A stretch of 64,000 nucleotides of DNA, taken from Azospirillum sp. Lineage in GTDB: Bacteria > Pseudomonadota > Alphaproteobacteria > Azospirillales > Azospirillaceae. Below the pieces are notes generated by a model. The model saw nothing but the letters and a program-made list of their open reading frames with translations, had not been told where the DNA came from and searched no databases. Positions 18,705 through 28,453 of the stretch are shown here, one piece after another. The stretch is taken from assembly GCA_027486405.1 (NCBI GenBank), contig JAIXPD010000043.1, forward strand, positions 1 to 64,000. Reading direction: 5' to 3'. Numbering within the stretch: the stretch's first letter is position 1; every line of letters begins with the position of its first letter. The position numbers and the translations under genes are program-made.

Positions 18705-19575
18705 GGTAGGAGCGGATGACCTGGCTGTCGTCCGCCGCACCGTCGCCCCGGCCCGAGGCGGCAAGAAACATCTGATGGGCAACCGCCGCCAGCGGCAGAG
18801 CGGCGTGGCTGTCCCGCCCGGCCGCCAGCACGATGCCCAGATCCTTGACGAAGATGTCGACGGCGCTGGTCACGGGCGGATCGTCCTGCACCATGCGCGG
18901 CCCCCGGTCCTTCAGCATCCAGCTCGACGCCGCCGAACCGCCCAGCACGTCGAGCAGCACCTCCGGCGCGATGCCGACCTTGGCGGCCAGCGACAGCGCT
19001 TCCGCCGCCACCGCGATGTGGACGCCGCACAAAAGCTGGTTGACCGTCTTGACCATCGCCCCCTGGCCCGGATTGTCGCCCGCATGGACGATCTTGCCGC
19101 CGACGGCGTCCAGCAGCGGGCGCACCGCCGCCAGCGCGGCCGCCGGACCGCCGACCATGATGGTCAGGGAACCGGCGATGGCCCCGACCATGCCGCCCGA
19201 CACCGGCGCGTCGAGAAAGGCCCGCCCGGCCCCGGCCACGCGGTCGGCCAGGGCCGCCACCGCCGAGGGTGGGCAGGTGGACATCAGCACGACCACGCCC
19301 CCCGGCGGCAGCGCCTCCAGCCCGCCCGCGCCGAACAGGGCGGATTCGGCTTGTTCGGCGTTGACCACCATCAGCACCAGCGCGTCGGCGTCGCTGGCGG
19401 CGTCCGCCACGCTGGCCGCAGCGGTTCCGCCCGCCTCGGCCAAGGCCGCACCGGCCGCCGGGCGCAAATCGAAGCCACGCACCGCAAAACCTGCGGTCAG
19501 CAGGTTTTTCGCCATCGGCAGGCCCATGGAGCCAAGCCCGACAAAGCCCACCGTCCGCACCGGCCGGATCGCCAT
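18682..19575 (-). CDS. 3-hydroxyisobutyrate-dehydrogenase-family oxidoreductase, L-threonate-dehydrogenase-like
   Basis: This 297-residue beta-hydroxyacid dehydrogenase has the Rossmann motif GLGSMGLPMAKNL, the substrate motif DAPVSGGMVGA and the catalytic Lys region GAMVKTVNQLL. The segment VVNAEQAESALFGAGG resembles L-threonate dehydrogenase (LtnD) more than 3-hydroxyisobutyrate or tartronate semialdehyde enzymes. It likely oxidises the 2- or 3-OH of a sugar-acid substrate imported by the adjacent TRAP system. The C-terminus (SYHLLNGTC) is encoded by a 14-bp tandem repeat, so the last residues are probably not conserved. Substrate assignment is inference. Confidence 0.8.
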   Translation of the reverse strand: MAIRPVRTVGFVGLGSMGLPMAKNLLTAGFAVRGFDLRPAAGAALAEAGGTAAASVADAASDADALVLMVVNAEQAESALFGAGGLEALPPGGVVVLMSTCPPSAVAALADRVAGAGRAFLDAPVSGGMVGAIAGSLTIMVGGPAAALAAVRPLLDAVGGKIVHAGDNPGQGAMVKTVNQLLCGVHIAVAAEALSLAAKVGIAPEVLLDVLGGSAASSWMLKDRGPRMVQDDPPVTSAVDIFVKDLGIVLAAGRDSHAALPLAAVAHQMFLAASGRGDGAADDSQVIRSYHLLNGTC

Positions 19576-19606
19576 GGTTGTCTTCCTTCCCCGTGTGTGC
19601 GGCCGA

Positions 19607-20371
19607 TCAGCCGTGGATCAGCATGCCGCCGTTGACGTCGATCACCGCGCCGGTGATGTAGGACGACAGGTCCGACGCCAGGAACAGGAAGGCCCCGGCC
19701 ACGTCCTTCGGCTCGCCCAGACGGTTCAGCGGGATGCCCGCCAGGATTTCCGTGGTCTTTTCCGGGCTGATCTTGCCGGCGTTGATGTCGGTCTGGATCA
19801 GGCCGGGGGTGACGCAGTTGACGCGGATGCCGTCGATGCCGAATTCACGCGCCATCGCCTTGGCCAGCCCCAGCACGCCCGCCTTGGCCGCCGAATAATG
19901 CGGCCCGCCGAGGATGCCGCCGCCGCGCTGCGCCGAGACCGACGACATGCAGGCGATGGAACCGCCGCCGCGCTTTTGCAGGTGCGGCAGCACCGCTTGC
20001 GACAGATAGAGGACGCCGCGCAGGTTCACGTCCAGGATGCGGTCCCAGCTGGCCGGGTCGATGTCCAGCGTCTTGACCGGCTGGGTGATGCCCGCGTTGT
20101 TGATGAGGATGTCGATCCCGCCGAACTCCGCCACCACGCGGCCGACGGCGGCCACGCAGGACTCCTTGTCGGTGACGTTGCAGGCGTAGCCGCGATGGCC
20201 CTCACCCAGTTGGGCGGCGGCCTCCGACGCGGCGGTTTCGTCGAGGTCGAGGATGGCGACCTTGGCCCCCTGGGCGGCGAACATGCGGGCGGTGGCCATG
20301 CCGATGCCGCGCAGGGAGGCCGCACCGGAGATGACGGCGATCTTGCCGTCGAGCAGAAGCGATTGGGTCAC
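19607..20371 (-). CDS. SDR-family oxidoreductase
   Basis: This 254-residue short-chain dehydrogenase has the cofactor motif GAASLRGIGMA, the NNAG motif (INNAGITQPV), catalytic Ser and YxxxK (SSVSAQRGG, HYSAAKAG) and the C-terminal VNGGMLIHG typical of classical SDRs. NAD preference is suggested by Asp after the second strand (ILDLDE). I chose GTG 20371 with AAGG 9 bases upstream; the TTG at 20422 would overlap the upstream transketolase gene. It sits between the LtnD-like dehydrogenase and the two-subunit transketolase. It probably makes or consumes a ketose that the transketolase uses. Confidence 0.85.
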   Translation of the reverse strand: MTQSLLLDGKIAVISGAASLRGIGMATARMFAAQGAKVAILDLDETAASEAAAQLGEGHRGYACNVTDKESCVAAVGRVVAEFGGIDILINNAGITQPVKTLDIDPASWDRILDVNLRGVLYLSQAVLPHLQKRGGGSIACMSSVSAQRGGGILGGPHYSAAKAGVLGLAKAMAREFGIDGIRVNCVTPGLIQTDINAGKISPEKTTEILAGIPLNRLGEPKDVAGAFLFLASDLSSYITGAVIDVNGGMLIHG

Positions 20372-20409
20372 GGAAAGCACCTTTCGTTGAAACGGACGGG
20401 TCGGGCGGA

Positions 20410-21426
20410 TCAGCCGAGCCAACCCTTGATGGACGCGGCCATGGCGTTGGCCGAAATGCCGTAGCGGTCGTGCAGGGTCGGCAGCGCGCCCGCGTCGAGG
20501 AACTCGTCGGGCAGACCGATTTGACGGAAGGGCGGGTGAACCCCGGCGCGCAGCAGCGCACCGGCCACCGCCTCGCCCAGGCCGCCGATCACGGTGTGGT
20601 TCTCGGCCACCACCACCAGACGGCCCGACCGGCCCGCTTCGCGCAGGATGGTGGCGGTGTCGAGCGGCTTGATGGTGGGGACGTGCAGCACCGCCACATC
20701 GACCTTGTCGCGCTCCAGCATCGTCGCCACCTCCAGCGCCCGCATCGTCATGATGCCGGAGGACACGACGAGCACATCGGCCCCGTCGCGCAGCAGCTTG
20801 GCCTTGCCCAGCTCGAAACTGTAATCATACTCGTCCAGCACCAACGGCACGTTGCCGCGCAGCAGGCGCATGTAGACCGGGCCGTTGTGGGCGGCGATGG
20901 CGGGAACCGCCTGTTCGATCTCGTGCGCGTCGCAGGGGTCGATCACCATCAGGTTCGGCATGGCGCGGAACAGCGCCAGATCCTCGGCCGCCTGGTGGCT
21001 GGGGCCATAGCCGGAGGTCAGGCCCGGCAGGGCGCAGACGATTTTGACGTTCCGGTTCTCCTCCGCGATGGTCTGATGGACGAAGTCATAGGCCCGGCGC
21101 GAGGCGAAGACGGCGTAGGTGGTGACGAAGGGGGTGAAGCCTTCGTGCGCCAGACCGGACGCGGCCCCCATCAGAAGCTGTTCGGCCATCCCCATCTGAT
21201 AGAAGCGGTCGGGGTAGGCTTTGGCGAAGATGTGCAGGTCGGTGTATTTGGCCAGATCGGCGGTCAGCCCGACGATGTCCTCGCGGCTTTTGCCCAGTTC
21301 CACCAGCGCGTTGCCAAAGGGCGCGGCCTTGGTGCGCTGCCCTTCGCCCGCGATCGAGGCGATCATCGCCGACGTCTTCAGCTTGGGCTTGGCCCCCGTG
21401 GCGGGAGCAGGGGTGGGGCGGCTCAT
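20410..21426 (-). CDS. Transketolase C-terminal subunit
   Basis: This 338-residue protein equals the pyrimidine-binding and C-terminal domains of transketolase, with FGNALVELG, FYQMGMAEQLLMGAASGLA, YGPSHQAAEDLALFRAMPN and a closing VVAENHTVIGGLG domain as in DXS/transketolase relatives. It works as a complex with the N-terminal subunit encoded upstream; the ATGA overlap (21426-21423) indicates translational coupling and equal dosage. Two-subunit transketolases of this type act on specialised ketose phosphates, for example the apulose-4-phosphate enzyme AptAB. The donor used here is unknown. An N-terminal tail of about 25 residues is rich in Pro/Ala/Lys. Confidence 0.88.
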   Translation of the reverse strand: MSRPTPAPATGAKPKLKTSAMIASIAGEGQRTKAAPFGNALVELGKSREDIVGLTADLAKYTDLHIFAKAYPDRFYQMGMAEQLLMGAASGLAHEGFTPFVTTYAVFASRRAYDFVHQTIAEENRNVKIVCALPGLTSGYGPSHQAAEDLALFRAMPNLMVIDPCDAHEIEQAVPAIAAHNGPVYMRLLRGNVPLVLDEYDYSFELGKAKLLRDGADVLVVSSGIMTMRALEVATMLERDKVDVAVLHVPTIKPLDTATILREAGRSGRLVVVAENHTVIGGLGEAVAGALLRAGVHPPFRQIGLPDEFLDAGALPTLHDRYGISANAMAASIKGWLG

Positions 21427-22268
21427 GCGGTCCTCCCGGCGTCCAGCGCGTCGAGGGCGAGTTGCCATTCGTGCGCGTCCACGCGGATGAAATGGTTCTT
21501 TTCACGGGCTTCGAGGAAGGGGACGCCCTTGCCCATCTTGGTGTCGCACACGATCATGCGCGGCTTGGGATCCGGGCAGCTCTTGGCGGCGTCGAAGGCG
21601 GCGACCACGGCGTCCAGGTCGTTGCCGTCCACCCGCTGCACGAACCAGCCGAAGGCGGCCAGCTTGTCGGTCAGCGGCTCGAACGCCATCACCTGCGTGG
21701 ACGGGCCGTCGGCCTGCTGGTTGTTGACGTCGACGATGGCGATCAGGTTGTCGAGCTTCCAATGGGCCGCCGACAGGATCGCTTCCCAGACCGAGCCTTC
21801 GTCCAACTCGCCGTCGGAGAACAGGGTGTAGACGCGGGCGTCCGATCCCTTGCGCTTCAGCCCCAGGCAGCGGCCCACCGCCAGCGACAGGCCCAGCCCG
21901 AGCGAGCCGCCCGACATCTCCATGCCCGGCGTGTAGCTGGCCATGCCCGACATCGGCAGGCGGCTGTCGTCGCTGCCGTAGGTTTCCAGTTCCTCCTGCG
22001 GGATGATCCCGGCCTCGATCAGGGCGGCGTAGAGCGCGATGGCGTAATGGCCGTTGGACAGCATGAAGCGGTCGCGACCCTCCCACTCCGGTTCGGCCGG
22101 GCGGTAACGCATGGCGTGGAAGTAGGACACGGCCAGCACGTCGGCGATGTCGAGCGCCTGCCCGATGTAGCCCTGGCCCTGCACCTCGCCCATCAGCAGG
22201 GCGTTGCGGCGGATGCGGTAGGCCCGCTCCGCAAGATGTGTGTTGTGCCCGATGGCGGTTGTGGTCAC
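21423..22268 (-). CDS. Transketolase N-terminal subunit
   Basis: This 281-residue protein equals the ThDP pyrophosphate-binding domain of transketolase: GQGYIGQALDIADVLAV, SNGHYAIALYAAL, the SLGLGLSLAVG segment and the metal/ThDP motif starting FSDGELDEGSVWEA and ending IVDVNNQQADG. It starts with GTG 22268, supported by AGGGAGA about 6 bases upstream. It is the first gene of the long minus-strand operon and is divergent from a LysR gene, the expected regulator. It pairs with the C-terminal subunit through a 4-base overlap. Confidence 0.88.
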   Translation of the reverse strand: MTTTAIGHNTHLAERAYRIRRNALLMGEVQGQGYIGQALDIADVLAVSYFHAMRYRPAEPEWEGRDRFMLSNGHYAIALYAALIEAGIIPQEELETYGSDDSRLPMSGMASYTPGMEMSGGSLGLGLSLAVGRCLGLKRKGSDARVYTLFSDGELDEGSVWEAILSAAHWKLDNLIAIVDVNNQQADGPSTQVMAFEPLTDKLAAFGWFVQRVDGNDLDAVVAAFDAAKSCPDPKPRMIVCDTKMGKGVPFLEAREKNHFIRVDAHEWQLALDALDAGRTA

Positions 22269-22419
22269 GCGGGTCTCCCTGGTCCGCCGCGCTGGTCAGG
22301 CACGACGCGGATGCGGACGAAACGGTGTGGATGGATGGCGGGGCGGATCATCCGAATCCCGATGCATCAACAGTATTTCGTTGCTTCGATGCGCTCAAAC
22401 GAATAATAAAGCGTTATAG

Positions 22420-22434
22420 ATGAACTGAATTCAT
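22420..22434. promoter_or_regulatory. Candidate LysR operator in the divergent intergenic region
   Basis: ATGAA-N5-TTCAT forms a 15-bp dyad just upstream of the LysR start (ATG 22447) and between it and the transketolase operon. The arms are short, so this is a suggestion from position and symmetry. The 178-base region is otherwise AT-rich near 22370-22440, with TATAAC on the minus strand (22417-22412) as a possible -10 for the operon. Confidence 0.35.
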
Positions 22435-22446
22435 GCGAATATCGCC

Positions 22447-23343
22447 ATGCAGCATCGGGTGTCGCTCAAGGCGGTGCAGGCGTTTGAAGCCGCCGCAAGG
22501 CTGTCCTCTTTCGCGCTTGCAGCGGACGAATTGCTGGTCACGCCCTCGGCGATCAGCCATCAGATCAAGCTTTTGGAGGATCAGGTCGGCGTGCGGCTGT
22601 TCCACCGCGTGCACCGTGCGGTGGTGCTGACCGACGCCGGGCGGCGTTACGCCGAAGAGATCACCGCCGCCTTTGCCCGGATCGACACCGCCACCCGCAA
22701 CGCCGGGCGGACGGAGAAAAGCGACATCCTGACCATCCACGCCACGCCCAGCTTTGCCACCCAATGGCTGATGCCGCGCCTGGCCCGCTTCAGCCGCCTG
22801 AACCCCGACATCGACGTGCGGCTGAACGCGTCCACCGACCCCGCCGACCTGACGTCGGAACGGGTGGATCTGGACATTCGCTATGGCACGAAGCTGCAAC
22901 CGGCGGGGACCATGGTCCTGCCCTTCCACCCGGAAACCATCGTGCCGCTGTGCGCGCCGTCGCTGATGAACGGCCCGCACCCGATCCGCAGCGCCGACGA
23001 TCTGCGCCACCACACGCTGATCCACAGCGAAGGCTGTCTGGTCGGCTGGCGCGACTGGCTGCGCCTGCACCGCAAGGTGAAGCTGGATGTCACGCGTGGG
23101 CCGCGCTTCGACCGCTCCTTCATGGCGATCAGCGCGGCGGTGGACGGGTTGGGCGTGTGCCTGGACAGCCTGCTGCTGGCCCAGCGGGAGTTGGAAACCG
23201 GTCGGCTGATCGCCCCGCTGGGGCTGGAGGGGCTGAAGGTCCAGGGCTACACGCTCAATCTGCTGCGCAGCCGCGCCGATCTGCCGAAGATCCGCAGCTT
23301 TCAGGATTGGCTGTTCGCCGAGATGGAGGCCGGGATGGCGTGA
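22447..23343 (+). CDS. LysR-family regulator, GcvA-like
   Basis: This 298-residue regulator has a GcvA-type helix-turn-helix (residues 7-66, AAARLSSFALAADELLVTPSAISHQIK) followed by a substrate-binding effector domain (ATPSFATQWLMPRLARF, VDLDIRYG). It is divergent from the transketolase/TRAP operon with 178 bases between starts, so it most likely controls that operon in response to its substrate or an intermediate. It converges with the EamA-family gene downstream, the two stops being about one base apart. Confidence 0.88.
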   Translation: MQHRVSLKAVQAFEAAARLSSFALAADELLVTPSAISHQIKLLEDQVGVRLFHRVHRAVVLTDAGRRYAEEITAAFARIDTATRNAGRTEKSDILTIHATPSFATQWLMPRLARFSRLNPDIDVRLNASTDPADLTSERVDLDIRYGTKLQPAGTMVLPFHPETIVPLCAPSLMNGPHPIRSADDLRHHTLIHSEGCLVGWRDWLRLHRKVKLDVTRGPRFDRSFMAISAAVDGLGVCLDSLLLAQRELETGRLIAPLGLEGLKVQGYTLNLLRSRADLPKIRSFQDWLFAEMEAGMA

Positions 23344-23344
23344 G

Positions 23345-24322
23345 TCAGGCCCTGGTCTTCCACAGGCTGATGATCATCACCCCGGCCACGGTCAGGACGG
23401 CCCCGGCCAGTTGCAGCCAACCCAACGGTTCGGCCAACACCAGATAACCAAACACCGCCGCGCTGACCGGCCCCAGCGCGCCGGACAACGCCACCAGCGT
23501 CGCCCCGACCCGCTTCAGCGCCTCCGCCGTCAGGAACACCGGCAGCACGGTGGACAGCACCGCCATCACCGCCGACAGGCCGAACACCTCCTGCGGCAAA
23601 TCCAAGGCCGACAGCGGCCGCAGCACCAGAAATTGCGTGATGCAGCACAGGCAGGCCGCCGTCATCGCGTAGGCGGTGAAGCGCATCGACCCGACCCGCT
23701 GGATCACCTGCGAACTGCCGACCAGATACACCGAATAGAGAAAGGCCCCGCCGAACACCAGCGCGGCGCCCAGGGCGAAATCCGGGTGGCCGGTGCCGAT
23801 TTCCGACCAGACCACCAGCGCCACACCGGCGTAGGACACCAGCAGCGAGATCACCTCGCGCCAGCCGATCCGCTTGCCCAGAAACAGGGCCGACAGCAGC
23901 ACGACGATGGTGGGGTAGAGGAACAGCAGCAGCCGCCCCATCCCGGCGCTGACATACCGCAAGCCGAGGAAATCGCAAAAGCTGGCGGCGTAATAGCCGG
24001 TCACGCCCAGCCCGATGGTCAGGGCCAGATCGCGCCCCGACACCCGCCCCTGCCCGCCCCGCAGGCTCTGCCACGCGGCCACGCCCAGAAAGAAGGGCAG
24101 GGCGAAGACCATGCGCAGCATGATGAGCGTCACCGGATCGACGCCGTAGCCATAAGCCAGCTTGATGATGACCGGCCGCAGGGAAAAGGACAGCACCCCG
24201 GTGACGGCGAAAGCCACGCCCACCCATTGATGCAGGGACAACGCCGTCCGCGCGGGCGCGGTCGGCAGGATGGACGACGATGACGACACGGGATTGTTCG
24301 CTCCGCAGACAGGGAGCGCCAT
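23345..24322 (-). CDS. DMT-superfamily (EamA) transporter
   Basis: This 325-residue membrane protein contains two EamA repeats, each of about five hydrophobic helices, starting near residues 33 and 185. Recognisable are SFSLRPVIIKLAYGYGVDPVTLIMLRM, GRLLLFLYPTIVVLLSALFLGKRI and the second repeat's equivalent ending in GVMIISLWKTRA. The family exports amino acids, sugars or metabolites; the substrate is unknown here. It is the last gene of the minus-strand sugar cluster, 134 bases after the dehydratase, so export of a sugar-acid intermediate is possible, but membership in the operon is uncertain. Confidence 0.82.
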   Translation of the reverse strand: MALPVCGANNPVSSSSSILPTAPARTALSLHQWVGVAFAVTGVLSFSLRPVIIKLAYGYGVDPVTLIMLRMVFALPFFLGVAAWQSLRGGQGRVSGRDLALTIGLGVTGYYAASFCDFLGLRYVSAGMGRLLLFLYPTIVVLLSALFLGKRIGWREVISLLVSYAGVALVVWSEIGTGHPDFALGAALVFGGAFLYSVYLVGSSQVIQRVGSMRFTAYAMTAACLCCITQFLVLRPLSALDLPQEVFGLSAVMAVLSTVLPVFLTAEALKRVGATLVALSGALGPVSAAVFGYLVLAEPLGWLQLAGAVLTVAGVMIISLWKTRA

Positions 24323-24456
24323 TCAACCACCCCGCAAGCCGTTTGGCTCGCCCCAACCGCCCCGCCGGACATGCCACCGCCCGGCCCCTGCCCTGCGCGG
24401 AACGCGCGGGCCGGGACACCGGGCGGCGGATTCACCCGATCATCGACGCAAGACGA

Positions 24457-26295
24457 TCAATGATTGTCGCGCGGAATGCCCATGGTCTGGGCGACCCGCT
24501 GGTACTTGACGGCGGGCTTCAACACCATGCCCTCGTCCAACTGATCGACGATGCCGCGCTGAATCTCCTGCCACGGCGTTTGCGAGGCCGGAACCTGATA
24601 GCCGCCCGCCGCGTCCAGCGCGGCCCGGCGCGCCGCCAGCTCCTCGTCGCTGATCTGGATGTCGGCGCTCCCGCGCCGCAGATCCAGGCGCACGCGGTCG
24701 CCGGTGCGCAGGATCGCCAGATTGCCGCCCGCCGCCGCCTCCGGCGAGGCGTTCAGCACCGACGGCGACCCCGAGGTGCCGGACTGACGCCCGTCGCCGA
24801 TGCAGGGCAGGGAGTGGACGCCCTGCTTGATGAGGTAGGCGGGCGGGCGCATGTTCACCACCTCCGCCGCGCCGGGGTAGCCGAGCGGGCCGGTGCCCCG
24901 GATGACAAGGATGGTGTAGGCGTCGATCGCCAGCGCCGGATCGTCGATCCGGTGGTGGTAGTCCTCCGGCCCATCGAACACCACGACCTTGGCCTCGAAG
25001 GCTTCCGGATCCTGCGGGTTGGACAGGTAGCGCTCGCGGAATTCCGGCGAAATGACGCTGGTCTTCATGATGGCGCTGCCGAACAGGTTGCCGCGCAGCA
25101 CGACGAACCCGGCGTTGTCCTTCAGCGGCGCGTCATAGGAATGGATGACGCGGGTGTCCAGGATTTCCTGGTTGCGGCAATTCTCACCGATGGTCTTGCC
25201 GTTGACCGTCATCGCGTCTTCGCGGATCAGGCCCTTGGTCATCAACTGCGCGACGACGGCGGGGACGCCGCCCGCGCGGTGGAAATCCTCGCCCAGATAC
25301 TCACCGGCGGGCTGGAGGTTGACCAGCAGCGGGATTTCGTGGCCTTCGGTCTGCCAATCATCCACCGACAGCTCGACGCCGATGTGCTTGGCGATGGCGT
25401 TGATGTGGATGGGGGCGTTGGTCGAACCGCCGATGGCCGAATTGACGACGATGGCGTTGTGGAAGGCGTCGCGGGTCAGAATGTCCGACGGCTTGATGTC
25501 CTGGCGGACCATCTCGACGATGCGCTTGCCGGTTTCGTAGGCGGCCTGCTGGCGCTCGCGGTAGGGGGCGGGAATCGCCGCCGAACCGGGCAACTGCATG
25601 CCCAGCACCTCGGCCAGCGAATTCATGGTGGAGGCGGTCCCCATGGTGTTGCAATAGCCGGTGGAGGGGGCCGACGACGCGACCAGCTCCAGGAACCCGG
25701 CGTAATCGATCTCGCCCGCCGCCATCATCTGGCGGGCCTTCCACACGATGGTCCCCGACCCGGTGCGCTCGCCCCGGAACCAGCCGTTCAGCATCGGGCC
25801 GACCGACAGGGCGATCGACGGGATGTTGACGGTGGCCGCCGCCATCAGGCAGGCGGGCGTGGTCTTGTCGCAGCCGATGGTCAGCACCACGCCGTCGAGC
25901 GGGTAGCCATAAAGCACCTCGACCAGCCCGAGATAGGCCAGATTGCGGTCGAGCGAGGCGGTGGGGCGCTTGCCGGTTTCCTGGATCGGGTGGACCGGAA
26001 ATTCAATGGCGATGCCGCCCGCCGTGCGGATGCCTTCGCGCAGCCGTTCGGCCAACACCAGATGGTGGCGGTTGCAGGGGCTGAGGTCCGAACCGGTCTG
26101 CGCGATGCCGATGATCGGCGCGCCCGATTGCAGCTCCTCGCGCGTCAGCCCGAAATTCAGATAGCGTTCCAGATAGAGCGCCGTCATGTCGGGGTTGCTG
26201 GGGTTGTCGAACCACGCGCGCGACCGCAGCCGCTTGCCCTCGGTCGCCGTGGAATCGTCGCCAAAAGCGGATGCGGGGTTGGTGGGGTGGGACAT
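24457..26295 (-). CDS. IlvD/Edd-family sugar-acid dehydratase (L-arabonate/D-galactonate type)
   Basis: This 612-residue Fe-S dehydratase converts an aldonate to its 2-keto-3-deoxy derivative. Family motifs include [18 protein letters not shown] (a cluster cysteine), [30 protein letters not shown] and [16 protein letters not shown]. The overall sequence is closest to Azospirillum-type L-arabonate dehydratases. It follows the chemoreceptor and the sugar 1-dehydrogenase in one minus-strand unit headed by chvE. ATG 26295 has GGAG about 7 bases upstream; ATG 26316 lacks a ribosome site. Confidence 0.9.
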   Translation of the reverse strand: MSHPTNPASAFGDDSTATEGKRLRSRAWFDNPSNPDMTALYLERYLNFGLTREELQSGAPIIGIAQTGSDLSPCNRHHLVLAERLREGIRTAGGIAIEFPVHPIQETGKRPTASLDRNLAYLGLVEVLYGYPLDGVVLTIGCDKTTPACLMAAATVNIPSIALSVGPMLNGWFRGERTGSGTIVWKARQMMAAGEIDYAGFLELVASSAPSTGYCNTMGTASTMNSLAEVLGMQLPGSAAIPAPYRERQQAAYETGKRIVEMVRQDIKPSDILTRDAFHNAIVVNSAIGGSTNAPIHINAIAKHIGVELSVDDWQTEGHEIPLLVNLQPAGEYLGEDFHRAGGVPAVVAQLMTKGLIREDAMTVNGKTIGENCRNQEILDTRVIHSYDAPLKDNAGFVVLRGNLFGSAIMKTSVISPEFRERYLSNPQDPEAFEAKVVVFDGPEDYHHRIDDPALAIDAYTILVIRGTGPLGYPGAAEVVNMRPPAYLIKQGVHSLPCIGDGRQSGTSGSPSVLNASPEAAAGGNLAILRTGDRVRLDLRRGSADIQISDEELAARRAALDAAGGYQVPASQTPWQEIQRGIVDQLDEGMVLKPAVKYQRVAQTMGIPRDNH

Positions 26296-26408
26296 GGAGT
26301 GCTCCTCGTCGGACATCTCGGGTTGCCAGTGTCGTCGTTGTTGGGCGCGCCGCCGATGGGGTCCGGACGGTCGCCGATGGTGGGATGAAGGCCGGTTGCG
26401 GTTGGGCG

Positions 26409-28418
26409 TCAGGCCGCCCGCATTTCGGCCAGGAAATGGGACACGCGGCCCCGCAATTCGGTCGCCTCGCTCGACAGCCCGTCCGCCGCCTGCCAGACCC
26501 GTTGCGAAGCGTCGCCGGTGGCGGAAAACGCCCCCGCCACCCCGGCGATGTTGTCGCGCACATCCTGCGTGCCGCGCGCGGCCCGTTGGATGTTGCTGCT
26601 GATTTCCTGCGTCGCCGCGCGCTGTTCGCTGATCGACGCGGCGATGCTGCTGGAAATGTCGTTGACCTCGGCGATGACGCGCCCGATCTCGGTGATCGCG
26701 CCGGCCGCGTCGGCGCTGACGCGCTGGATGGCGGCGATCTGGCCGCTGATGTCCTCGGTGGCCTTCGCCGTCTGGGCGGCCAGGCTCTTGACCTCGTTGG
26801 CGACCACGGCGAAGCCGCGCCCGGCCTCGCCCGCGCGGGCGGCCTCGATGGTGGCGTTCAGCGCCAGCAGGTTGGTTTGGCTGGCGATGCCGTTGATGAG
26901 CTGCACCACGTCGCCGATCTGGCGGGCGGCGTCGGTCAGGCCGCGCACCGTGTTGTCGGTGACGCGGGCGATGGACACCGCCTGTTCGGCCACCTGCGTG
27001 CTGTGCGCCACCTGTTGGCCGATCTGGGCGATGGAGACCGACAGCTCTTCGGCGGCGGCGGCGACGGTTTCGACGTTGCCGGTCGCCTCGTTCGACGCCT
27101 TGGCCACCGCGTCGGCCTGCTGGGTGGTCTGGCGGGTGGCGGTCAGGATGCCGTCGGCCGTGCTCTGCAACTGCCCGGCGGCGTCCGAGACGCGGCCCAG
27201 CGATTCCACCGCCAGCCGGTCGAACTCCTGGGCCAGACGGTCGATGCGTTCGGCGCGGCGGCGGGCCTGCTCGTGCTGGCGCTCCTGTTCGGCGGCCATG
27301 CGGTCGGCCTCGATCAGCTTGGTCTTGAACACCGCCATCGCCTTGGCCATGCCACCGATCTCGTCGCCGCGCTCCAGCCCCGGCACCTCGACGGCGCGTT
27401 CACCCTCGGCCAGGCGGGTCATCGCCGTGGTCATCGCCACCACCGGGCGGGACAGGCTGCGCCCGATCAGCAACGCCACCAAAAAGCCCAGCAGCAGACC
27501 ACCCGCCGACGCCGCGATCAGCGTCCGGCGCGATCCGGCGATGAAGTCCATGGTGTCGTCGCGCAGCGTGCGCACCCGCTCCACCCCCTGGTCGGTCAGG
27601 GCACGGGCCTGATCGCCCACCGTGGTTCCCAGCGGCAGCAGGGTGTTGTCCACCAGCTCGTCGCGGCGTGTGGTGGCGGCGACGAGCTTGTCGAACTCCG
27701 CGCCATAGCCCGCCAGACTTTTGAGGAAGACGGTGGCGAGGCTGCGGCGGCCGGGATCGGTCAGGGTGGCGACCATCGCCTCCCCCTTCTGCGTCGCGTT
27801 CTTCAGCTCCGCGCGGGTGGCGGCGGCCAGACCGGCGGATCCTTCGGCCAGATAGCGGCCACCGACGATGCGGGCGGACTGGAAATTCGTCATCGACTGG
27901 CTGGCCAGGAACAGCGCCTCCAGATCCCCGGCGGTCTTGGCCCCGCTGACGATGCTGTTCAGGCTGGTTTGCAGGCGGGAGCCGAGCTTCGCCACCTCCG
28001 CCGCCGCCGCGACCCGTTCGGCGTGCGCCGCCTGGACCGCCGCGAAGGTGTCGCGGTAGCGGGTCATCTCCTCGCTCATCTTGCCGGCGGTGTCGCGCAT
28101 CGCCGGATCGTCGGCGGTGGCCAAGGCTTGACCGATCAGCGCGGTGGCCTCCGCCGCCAGCCCCTGGACCGCCGCCGCGTCCTCCTCCTTCCCGTTCAAC
28201 AGGAAGGCGGTGGATTTCAGCCGCATGTCGAGCATCAGCGTCTGCATCCGCCCCAGATCGTTGGTGCGCTTGCCCAACGCGCCATAGGTGTCCACGACCT
28301 CTCCGGTTTCCGACAGGCCGGACACGCCGATTCCGGCAACGGCGACCAGAAACAGCAGGATTCCAGCGCTCCCGGCGGCGATCCGAGGGCCAACGCGCAA
28401 TCCGTTGAAGAGGGTCAT
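26409..28418 (-). CDS. Methyl-accepting chemotaxis protein with large helical periplasmic domain
   Basis: This 669-residue chemoreceptor has a first membrane helix (about 13-33), a 260-residue all-helical periplasmic domain (about 34-296), a second helix (about 297-316), HAMP, and a cytoplasmic signalling domain. The hairpin tip [23 protein letters not shown] is intact. The size and helical make-up of the sensor suggest an HBM (helical bimodular) or double four-helix bundle, not a Cache domain. It lies inside the sugar operon, 35 bases after the sugar dehydrogenase gene and 113 before the dehydratase gene. ATG 28418 has AGGA 10 bases upstream; the open frame continues 213 codons further but only as an antisense shadow. 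Confidence 0.92.
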   Translation of the reverse strand: MTLFNGLRVGPRIAAGSAGILLFLVAVAGIGVSGLSETGEVVDTYGALGKRTNDLGRMQTLMLDMRLKSTAFLLNGKEEDAAAVQGLAAEATALIGQALATADDPAMRDTAGKMSEEMTRYRDTFAAVQAAHAERVAAAAEVAKLGSRLQTSLNSIVSGAKTAGDLEALFLASQSMTNFQSARIVGGRYLAEGSAGLAAATRAELKNATQKGEAMVATLTDPGRRSLATVFLKSLAGYGAEFDKLVAATTRRDELVDNTLLPLGTTVGDQARALTDQGVERVRTLRDDTMDFIAGSRRTLIAASAGGLLLGFLVALLIGRSLSRPVVAMTTAMTRLAEGERAVEVPGLERGDEIGGMAKAMAVFKTKLIEADRMAAEQERQHEQARRRAERIDRLAQEFDRLAVESLGRVSDAAGQLQSTADGILTATRQTTQQADAVAKASNEATGNVETVAAAAEELSVSIAQIGQQVAHSTQVAEQAVSIARVTDNTVRGLTDAARQIGDVVQLINGIASQTNLLALNATIEAARAGEAGRGFAVVANEVKSLAAQTAKATEDISGQIAAIQRVSADAAGAITEIGRVIAEVNDISSSIAASISEQRAATQEISSNIQRAARGTQDVRDNIAGVAGAFSATGDASQRVWQAADGLSSEATELRGRVSHFLAEMRAA

Positions 28419-28453
28419 GGCACTAGCGTCCTTCGTCGTGATGAACGGCCGCG

